The notes below the pieces were generated by a model. That model was not told the DNA's origin and searched no databases. It saw only the letters and a program-made list of their open reading frames with translations. 17,441 nt of DNA, from contig CAMNNG010000011.1 in the NCBI GenBank assembly GCA_946545145.1, positions 1 to 17,441 on the forward strand, read 5' to 3'. The translations under genes and the position numbers were made by a program. Shown piece after piece: positions 1-5,381 of the stretch (positions within the stretch are counted from its first letter, which is position 1; each line of letters begins with the position of its first letter). The stretch is from an uncultured Bacillota bacterium. GTDB lineage: Bacteria > Bacillota > Clostridia > Peptostreptococcales > Anaerovoracaceae.

Positions 1-980
1 AGTACAAGGGACTCGAAGTCAAATCCTTCTCAGTGAAGGTGACAGACAAGGAAGTTAGCGAGAGGATCAAGGAGAATCGCAAGGCAAAGGCCGAGCAGGT
101 CGATTCAACTGAAGGCACGGTCAAGGACGGCGATAACGTCAATATCGACTATGTCGGAAAGATCGACGGCAAGCCGTTCGACGGCGGCAACGCTGAGGGC
201 GCAAGCCTCGTCATCGGTTCCGGACAGTTCATCGATGGTTTCGAATCCGGACTTATCGGCGTCAAGGTCGGTGATACAAAAGAACTGAAACTCAAATTCC
301 CGTCGGATTACAGTAATAAGAATTACGCAGGAAAAGATGTTGTATTCACTGTAACTGTCAACTCCAAAAAGGTCACTAAGACTCCGAAACTTGATGAAGA
401 CTTCATCAAAGACGATACTGACGGAAAGTGCGAGACAGTAGCTGAATATGAAAAGTATATCAGAAAACAGCTGAAGAAGGAAAAGACCGAACAGGGCGAG
501 AGCACGCAGAAAGACAGTCTCTGGTCCAAGGTCGTTGAAGGCACAGAAGTGCTCAAGGACGATGACGGCAAGGAAAAGTATCCTGAAAAGCAGATCGACG
601 CAGTAGTCGAAAGATATACTCAGATGTATGAAGAATACGCCAAGGAGAACGATCTTGAGCTTGCAGACTTCCTCGAGCAGCAGATGGGCATGACCGAAAA
701 GGAATTCAAGAAGGAGATCAAATCCCAGGCCAAGGCTGTCGTCAAGGAAGAACTGATAATCTTCGCTATCGCAGACAAAGAGGGCATAGAGGTATCCGGT
801 GACGACTATGACAAGTTCGTCAAGGAGACGCTCGATTCCTACGGCTACGATGAGGATTCGTTCAAAGAAGCGACAGGTCAGACTTTCGAAGAAGCAAATG
901 GAGGCAAGGAGAACCTGCTTACATATGTATACAGAGAAAAGGTACTGGACTTCCTGCTTGAGAACGCAAAAGTCAAATAA
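1..980 (+). CDS. FKBP/trigger-factor-like peptidyl-prolyl isomerase (5' end missing)
   Basis: The reading frame is open from the left edge (first whole codon at base 3), so the true start lies outside the window. Visible product, about 325 residues: a linker, then an FKBP-type domain at roughly residues 45-125 (motifs VNIDYVGKIDG, GSGQFIDGFESGLIG, FPSDY, AGKDVVFTV), then a charged helical C-terminal region like the trigger factor/SurA chaperone arm. FKBP domains catalyse cis-trans isomerisation of Xaa-Pro bonds. The YVGKIDG style and the C-terminal arm resemble the trigger-factor-like, often lipoprotein, FKBPs of Clostridia more than cytoplasmic ribosome-bound trigger factor, and clpP/clpX/lon, frequent tig neighbours, do not follow. 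The decisive N-terminus (signal peptide and lipobox, or ribosome-binding domain) is not in view, so true tig remains possible. An intrinsic terminator follows. Confidence 0.85.
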   Translation, partial: YKGLEVKSFSVKVTDKEVSERIKENRKAKAEQVDSTEGTVKDGDNVNIDYVGKIDGKPFDGGNAEGASLVIGSGQFIDGFESGLIGVKVGDTKELKLKFPSDYSNKNYAGKDVVFTVTVNSKKVTKTPKLDEDFIKDDTDGKCETVAEYEKYIRKQLKKEKTEQGESTQKDSLWSKVVEGTEVLKDDDGKEKYPEKQIDAVVERYTQMYEEYAKENDLELADFLEQQMGMTEKEFKKEIKSQAKAVVKEELIIFAIADKEGIEVSGDDYDKFVKETLDSYGYDEDSFKEATGQTFEEANGGKENLLTYVYREKVLDFLLENAKVK

Positions 981-991
981 GACGAATACAG

Positions 992-1016
992 ACGGAGCGC
1001 TTAGGCGCTCCGTTTT
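992..1016 (+). terminator. Intrinsic terminator after the isomerase gene
   Basis: A perfect 9-bp stem (ACGGAGCGC, 992-1000, pairing with 1005-1013) has a 4-base loop (TTAG) and runs into TTTT (1013-1016). It sits 11 bases after the stop codon and separates the isomerase transcript from nrdR. Confidence 0.9.
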
Positions 1017-1042
1017 GAATTGTGATAAAAGGTGTTTCTTCG

Positions 1043-1071
1043 TTGAGAAAAACCACAATATGCAGTATAAT
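1043..1071 (+). promoter_or_regulatory. Sigma-A type promoter for nrdR-cmk
   Basis: A -35 element TTGAGA (1043-1048, 5 of 6 consensus) and a -10 element TATAAT (1066-1071, 6 of 6) are separated by exactly 17 bases. The predicted start of transcription is near 1078, leaving a leader of about 43 bases with GGAGGA at 1105-1110. The position, just after a terminator and just before nrdR, supports the call. Confidence 0.8.
1053..1068 (+). promoter_or_regulatory. Candidate NrdR box overlapping the nrdR promoter
   Basis: The 16 bases CCACAATATGCAGTAT match the remembered NrdR-box consensus ACACWATATATWGTGT at 12 of 16 positions, including the whole CWATAT core. The site fills the promoter spacer and the first bases of the -10, where a bound repressor would block RNA polymerase. 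A second box would be expected about 31-33 bases away; only a weak half-site (GGTGT, 1031-1035) is present. This suggests autoregulation but is not firm. Confidence 0.35.
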
Positions 1072-1120
1072 CAGTTAGTAATACTTATTTGGATTGTATG
1101 ATACGGAGGAGTAAAGCACA

Positions 1121-1594
1121 ATGAGATGTCCATACTGTGAAAACCGGGATACTAAAGTCATCGACTCCAGGCACACAGAGGAAGGCCACGCAATAAGGCG
1201 GAGACGTGAATGCGAAAAATGCGGTAAGAGATTCACCACATACGAAAAGATCGAAGAGACCGTTCTCGTAGTCATCAAGAAGGACGGCAGCCGTGAGACC
1301 TTCGACAGGAACAAGATACTCAACGGCATCATCAAGGCCTGCGAAAAAAGGCCGGTCGCTCTTTCTGAGATGGAAGCTGCGATCGATGATATCGAACGCG
1401 GTCTTAACAACATGATGGAAAAAGAGGTCAAGAGCACCTTCATCGGAGAGCTGGTCATGGAAAAACTCCGCGATCTGGATGAGGTCGCTTACGTCAGATT
1501 CGCCAGCGTATACAGGCAGTTCACGGACATCAACACATTCATCAACGAGATAGAAAAGCTGCTCGGCAGCAAGAGAGACTTTAAGGAGGACTAA
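1121..1594 (+). CDS. nrdR: Transcriptional repressor NrdR
   Basis: The protein has 157 residues, close to the usual ~150. The N-terminus is a zinc ribbon with CPYC (residues 3-6) and CEKC (about 31-34), followed by an ATP-cone domain (about residues 46-136) that senses ATP/dATP. NrdR represses ribonucleotide reductase operons when dATP is high. The ATG has a good ribosome site, GGAGGA, 10 bases upstream, and the well-conserved MRCPYC opening fixes the start. The stop codon overlaps the start of cmk (TAATG), so the two are probably translationally coupled. A sigma-A promoter and a possible NrdR box lie just upstream. Confidence 0.96.
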   Translation: MRCPYCENRDTKVIDSRHTEEGHAIRRRRECEKCGKRFTTYEKIEETVLVVIKKDGSRETFDRNKILNGIIKACEKRPVALSEMEAAIDDIERGLNNMMEKEVKSTFIGELVMEKLRDLDEVAYVRFASVYRQFTDINTFINEIEKLLGSKRDFKED

Positions 1595-2244
1595 TGCCTA
1601 CTATTGCTATAGACGGTCCGGGCGGAGCAGGAAAGAGCACGATAGCGAAGCTGCTCGCCGCGGATCTTGGACTCGAATATATCGATACGGGCGCTATGTA
1701 CAGGGCGATCGGACTGAAGACATCGAAGTGCGGAGTAGACCCGGCTGATGCGGGATCGCTTCAGGCCATGCTCGACGGCACCGATATCGATTTCATAGAC
1801 GGGAAGATATACCTCGACGGAGAAGACGTCTCGGGCCAGATCAGGACGCCGGAGATGTCGATGATGGCATCGAAGGTATCGGCTGTTCCGGCGGTCAGGA
1901 AAAAGCTGGTCGCGCTGCAGAGACAGATGGGAAAGAACAAGGACGTCATAATGGACGGCAGGGACATCGGGACCAATGTGCTTACTGACGCTCCGGTCAA
2001 GATCTTCCTTTCGGCGTCGCCCGAAGTCAGGGCAAAGCGCCGCTACGACGAGCTCATCGCAAAGGGCGAAAGCGTAGAGTACGAGGACGTTCTGAGGGAG
2101 ATGATCGAAAGGGATCATCAGGACATGACGAGAGAGACAGATCCCCTCAGAAAAGCGGACGATGCCGTTGAAATAGACACGTCGGACATGACCATCGATG
2201 AAGTTGTAGATGCCATAAAAAGCATTGTAAGCAGCACTAAATAG
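1594..2244 (+). CDS. cmk: Cytidylate kinase
   Basis: The 216-residue product opens with a P-loop, DGPGGAGKST (about residues 7-16), followed by YIDTGAMYRA, the hallmark of (d)CMP kinase; an MDGRDIGTNV motif (around residue 109) and the LID-type segment MTRETDPLRKADDA follow. It phosphorylates CMP and dCMP with ATP to the diphosphates in the cytoplasm, feeding both RNA/DNA precursor pools and CDP-lipid synthesis. The ATG overlaps the nrdR stop by one base and the ribosome site AAGGAGGA lies inside the end of nrdR. Pairing with a regulator of ribonucleotide reductase links two steps of deoxynucleotide supply. Rather than rpsA or ispH, common cmk neighbours, radC follows. Confidence 0.95.
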   Translation: MPTIAIDGPGGAGKSTIAKLLAADLGLEYIDTGAMYRAIGLKTSKCGVDPADAGSLQAMLDGTDIDFIDGKIYLDGEDVSGQIRTPEMSMMASKVSAVPAVRKKLVALQRQMGKNKDVIMDGRDIGTNVLTDAPVKIFLSASPEVRAKRRYDELIAKGESVEYEDVLREMIERDHQDMTRETDPLRKADDAVEIDTSDMTIDEVVDAIKSIVSSTK

Positions 2245-2253
2245 TGTTAAAAT
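2225..2253 (+). promoter_or_regulatory. Likely promoter for radC-mreBCD-mrdA-minD
   Basis: A -35-like TTGTAA (2225-2230) and a -10-like TAAAAT (2248-2253) are 17 bases apart, and the -10 is preceded by TG plus one base (2245-2247), an extended -10. The promoter overlaps the last codons of cmk; transcription would begin near 2260. No terminator is visible between cmk and radC, so read-through from the nrdR promoter is also possible. Confidence 0.5.
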
Positions 2254-2276
2254 ATATAGCGCAGTTTTTATGAACG

Positions 2277-2314
2277 GCACCGGCGGTGCGGCTCCGACCG
2301 GCAGGAAACGGAGC
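2277..2314 (+). promoter_or_regulatory. Structured leader of radC with partly hidden ribosome site
   Basis: Two adjacent inverted repeats are visible: GCACC (2277-2281) with GGTGC (2285-2289), and GCTCCG (2291-2296) with CGGAGC (2309-2314). The right arm of the second contains CGGAG (2309-2313), the best ribosome site for the radC ATG at 2320. ACCGGC occurs in both elements (2279-2284 and 2297-2302). Folding could dampen radC translation. No run of T follows, so this is not a terminator. Function is inferred. Confidence 0.35.
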
Positions 2315-2319
2315 GTAGA

Positions 2320-2997
2320 ATGATCATAAAAGAACTGGCTAAAGAAGAAAGGCCGAGAGAGCGTCTGATGCGCTTCGGCAGCGAGAGTCTTTCCAATGCG
2401 GAACTGATGGCTATCATCATCGGGACCGGTACGAAGAGCCTTTCGGCTGTCGATCTCGGACACAGGATACTGGCAGAAGGAGGCGGTGGTCTTAGGACCC
2501 TGGCCTATATGTCTGTCAGTGAACTTATGGGTATCGAAGGATTGGGGGAAGCAAAAGCCTGCAGGATAGTTGCAGGGCTGGAGCTTGCGAAACGGATATC
2601 CTCGCTCAGGAATACGGACAGGATAGAGATATCGTCGCCTGAGACTGCGGCGGCCGTATTCATGGAGAAGATGAGGTATCTGAAAAAAGAGTTTTTCAAT
2701 GTGCTTCTTCTCGATTCGAAGGGAAACATCCTCAAAGAGGAGAACATATCGGTAGGCGATCTCAGATCGAGCATCGTCCACCCGAGAGAGTCATTCGCTC
2801 AGGCAGTGAAATGCGGAGCCGCGGCAGTTGTGTTCGTCCACAACCATCCGAGCGGCGATCCGACGCCGAGCGAAGAGGATCTGGAGGTCACAAAAAGACT
2901 GAAAGATGCCGGAGAGATCCTCGGCATCGATGTACTTGACCACATTATCATTGGAGACGGCATTTATGTCAGTCTCAGTGACAAAGGATACATATAA
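2320..2997 (+). CDS. radC: RadC family JAB/JAMM protein
   Basis: The 225-residue protein has an N-terminal helix-hairpin-helix-like region (about residues 1-95) with the motif MGIEGLGEAKACRI, then a JAB1/MPN domain. The complete JAMM zinc-binding signature is present: H174-x-H176-x7-S184-x2-D187 in HNHPSGDPTPSEED. The family was once named for DNA repair, but its enzymatic role is unsettled; a metallo-hydrolase activity is inferred from the motif. The ATG is preceded by CGGAG at 2309-2313. radC directly upstream of mreB (21 bases apart) is a widespread arrangement in Firmicutes and suggests shared transcription rather than shared function. Confidence 0.95.
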   Translation: MIIKELAKEERPRERLMRFGSESLSNAELMAIIIGTGTKSLSAVDLGHRILAEGGGGLRTLAYMSVSELMGIEGLGEAKACRIVAGLELAKRISSLRNTDRIEISSPETAAAVFMEKMRYLKKEFFNVLLLDSKGNILKEENISVGDLRSSIVHPRESFAQAVKCGAAAVVFVHNHPSGDPTPSEEDLEVTKRLKDAGEILGIDVLDHIIIGDGIYVSLSDKGYI

Positions 2998-3018
2998 CGG
3001 ATAACGGAGGGAATTTAA

Positions 3019-4059
3019 GTGTTTGGTTTTTCATCATCAAAAGATATGGGCATAGATCTGGGTACTGCCAATACCCTCATCTATATAAAGGACAAAGGTG
3101 TCGTACTCAACGAAGCGACATGCATAGCTTATGACAAGAGATCGCAGAAGATCATCGCTACGGGAACTAAGGCCAAGGCGATGTACGGCAAGGCGCCGAA
3201 GGAGATCGTCGTAATCAGACCTCTCCAGGACGGCGTTATTTCCGACTTCGATCTCACGGCGGAGATGCTTGAGAGATTCATCAAGCAGGCTCTCGGCGAG
3301 AAGAATCCGAGCGGATTCAGAGTCGCCATCGGTGTACCGAGCGGCGTCACAGAAGTCGAAAAGAGAGCTGTCGACGAAGTAGTTCGCGACCTCGGAGCAA
3401 GAGAAGTATATATCCTTGATGAGCCTACAGCTGCTGCAATCGGAGCTGGACTTGACATAGACGATTCAGAGGCATCCATGATCGCTGATATCGGCGGCGG
3501 CACATGCGACATCGCCATCCTCGCGCTTGGCGGCATCGTCGTATCCACATCGCTCAGATATGCAGGCGACAAGTTCAACGAAGCCATCATCGGATATGTA
3601 CGTAAGAAGAAGGGCGTTCTCATCGGTGAGAAGACAGCTGAAGAGCTGAAGATCAGAGTCGGAAGCGCAATGGTCGAAAAGGACGAAGAGGGAAAAGAGA
3701 TCCTCAGAACCATGAGCGCAAGAGGAAGAGACCTCATCTCCGGTCTTCCGAAGGAGTTCAAGTGCACGAACAAAGATATGGAAGCTGCTCTTCATGAGTC
3801 CATGGAGATGATCGTCGACGCTATCAAGAACACAGTTGAGAAGGCGCCGCCCGAAATCGCTGCTGACATCGCTGACAGAGGCATGATGCTTACAGGCGGC
3901 GGAGCTATGATCGAGAACCTTGACAAGCTCATCTCGCAGAAGACGAGCATGTCTGTCGGCATCGCAGAGCAGCCGTACGAAGCTGTTGCGATCGGAACAG
4001 GCAAAAGCCTCGATGATATTGAAAAACTTGAACTGTACGCAAGTGATAAGAAGAGATAA
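3019..4059 (+). CDS. mreB: Rod-shape-determining actin homologue MreB
   Basis: The 346-residue protein matches MreB over its full length, with the actin-fold nucleotide motifs DLGTANTLIY (about residues 13-22, phosphate 1), ADIGGGTCDIAIL (about 155-167, phosphate 2) and LTGGGAMI (about 291-298, adenosine). MreB polymerises with ATP under the membrane and guides PBP2/RodA during lateral wall growth. The start is GTG at 3019, supported by GGAGGG at 3006-3011, seven bases upstream; MFGFSSSKDMGIDLG is a normal MreB N-terminus. mreC and mreD immediately downstream favour MreB over Mbl/MreBH paralogues. It has the strongest ribosome site among mreBCD-mrdA. Confidence 0.97.
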   Translation: MFGFSSSKDMGIDLGTANTLIYIKDKGVVLNEATCIAYDKRSQKIIATGTKAKAMYGKAPKEIVVIRPLQDGVISDFDLTAEMLERFIKQALGEKNPSGFRVAIGVPSGVTEVEKRAVDEVVRDLGAREVYILDEPTAAAIGAGLDIDDSEASMIADIGGGTCDIAILALGGIVVSTSLRYAGDKFNEAIIGYVRKKKGVLIGEKTAEELKIRVGSAMVEKDEEGKEILRTMSARGRDLISGLPKEFKCTNKDMEAALHESMEMIVDAIKNTVEKAPPEIAADIADRGMMLTGGGAMIENLDKLISQKTSMSVGIAEQPYEAVAIGTGKSLDDIEKLELYASDKKR

Positions 4060-4065
4060 TTATAT

Positions 4066-4884
4066 ATGAACTGGCTCAGAGAACATAGATTATTTACGGT
4101 TATATCAGGCATAGTACTTTTTCTGTGCCTGGTTATTATAATTTCGTTCCTTACTGCGGGCGGCTCCAGCTTCCTCGGAAGAGGGGCTCACAGCCTGGTC
4201 CACAAATTTGAAAAACCGCTCATGACTGTAACGAGCGGTGTCAGGAACACGGTTGCCGGAGTTATATCATACAACGACATCAAGAAAGAGAACGAAGAGC
4301 TGAAGGCAAAGGTCGAACAGCTCGAAACTGAGAACAGCGATCTTTCCATCAAGCGTGAAGAACTCAAGCAGCTCAAAAAACTATCCAACTCATTCAACTT
4401 TGAGCCGTACCAGGGAAGATCCAAAGCCGTTGCGGCGAGGATCACTGAGCTCGACAGCTCCAATCCCTATGTAGTGTTCACTGTCGATGCCGGAACCGAC
4501 AAGGGTATCAAGGAAGATTACATCGTCGTCGACGGCAACGGACTCGTAGGAAGAGTCATGGAGGTCGGATCGGACTGGTCGAAGGTAGTCTCCATACTTT
4601 CACAGAACAACAACATCAGTTTCAGAGTTACGAGAAAGCAGTCGATCACAGGCGTTGTTCAGGCGAACAGCAAAGGTGAGCTCGAAGGCTTTGTAATGAA
4701 CGAAAAGGCTAAGATCGTAAAGGGTGACACGCTGGTAACATCCGGCGTGGGAATATATCCCGAAGGCATAAAGATCGGCAAAGTCAGGGAAGTCGATTAT
4801 GATGAGAACAAACAGCTCAAAGTCATAACGATAAGGCCGACAGTATCATTTGATTCCCTGCAGAAAGTAGCGATATTCAAATGA
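4066..4884 (+). CDS. mreC: Rod-shape-determining protein MreC
   Basis: The product has 272 residues with one N-terminal membrane helix (about residues 10-31), then a coiled coil (about 70-108) and the extracellular beta-barrel MreC domain (about 120-270, motifs ELDSSNPYVVFTVDAG, VTSGVGIYPEGIKIG). MreC spans the membrane and links MreB/MreD to PBP2, which it activates. It begins six bases after mreB. The ribosome site is weak (AAGAAGAG at about 4050-4057), and the last bases overlap the mreD start as ATGA, so mreC and mreD are probably translated together. Confidence 0.95.
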   Translation: MNWLREHRLFTVISGIVLFLCLVIIISFLTAGGSSFLGRGAHSLVHKFEKPLMTVTSGVRNTVAGVISYNDIKKENEELKAKVEQLETENSDLSIKREELKQLKKLSNSFNFEPYQGRSKAVAARITELDSSNPYVVFTVDAGTDKGIKEDYIVVDGNGLVGRVMEVGSDWSKVVSILSQNNNISFRVTRKQSITGVVQANSKGELEGFVMNEKAKIVKGDTLVTSGVGIYPEGIKIGKVREVDYDENKQLKVITIRPTVSFDSLQKVAIFK

Positions 4885-5381
4885 GTTTCAAAAGAGTACT
4901 CTTATTGTTCGCGCTCTGCTTCCTTGCACAGCTTTCTGTCGTCAATGCTATAACGTTCAGAAACATGGGGCCCGACCTCATAATGTGCATGATGATCGCG
5001 ATAACATATCTTTACGATGACGGGTACAGAAGTATCCCGTTTGCTCTTTTCTTTGGATTGCTGCTCGATGTCTGCGTGAACCAGTATGTGGGCATCACGC
5101 CGCTGATCTATCTTTTTGTAGGGATATTCGCGACCGCGGCCAGGATATGGCTCAATGCAGAAAAGCTCATCACGATGGCTGTCACAGGAGCTATAGCTAC
5201 TGTGATCTTCCAGACGGCTTACTTCATAATAATGAAGATACTTGGCAGTCCGTTTGGGTTGATTTATATTTTGGAAAGAGAACCGGTATTCATCATCTAC
5301 AATGTGATCGTTCTTTCGATCATGTTTGGAATAATGCATACGAAAGCTGAAGAATACCATAACGACAGGTATACCATATGA
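4881..5381 (+). CDS. mreD: Rod-shape-determining membrane protein MreD
   Basis: The 166-residue, very hydrophobic protein has about five membrane segments and is the size of typical MreD. The motif FALFFGLLLDVCVNQYVGI (about residues 55-73) resembles the family's conserved G-x-x-x-D segment. MreD is an integral part of the elongasome with MreC and PBP2. Its ATG overlaps the mreC stop (ATGA, 4881-4884) and its own stop overlaps the mrdA start in the same way (5378-5381). No clear ribosome site precedes it, which fits re-initiation after mreC. Position between mreC and a PBP2 gene supports the call as strongly as the sequence. Confidence 0.9.
   Translation: MSFKRVLLLFALCFLAQLSVVNAITFRNMGPDLIMCMMIAITYLYDDGYRSIPFALFFGLLLDVCVNQYVGITPLIYLFVGIFATAARIWLNAEKLITMAVTGAIATVIFQTAYFIIMKILGSPFGLIYILEREPVFIIYNVIVLSIMFGIMHTKAEEYHNDRYTI

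Noticed and set aside
1591..2781. Open frame of 396 codons on the - strand across cmk and radC
   Set aside because: It is antisense to two conserved genes and to the gap between them; composition is Arg/His/Leu-rich as expected for a shadow frame.
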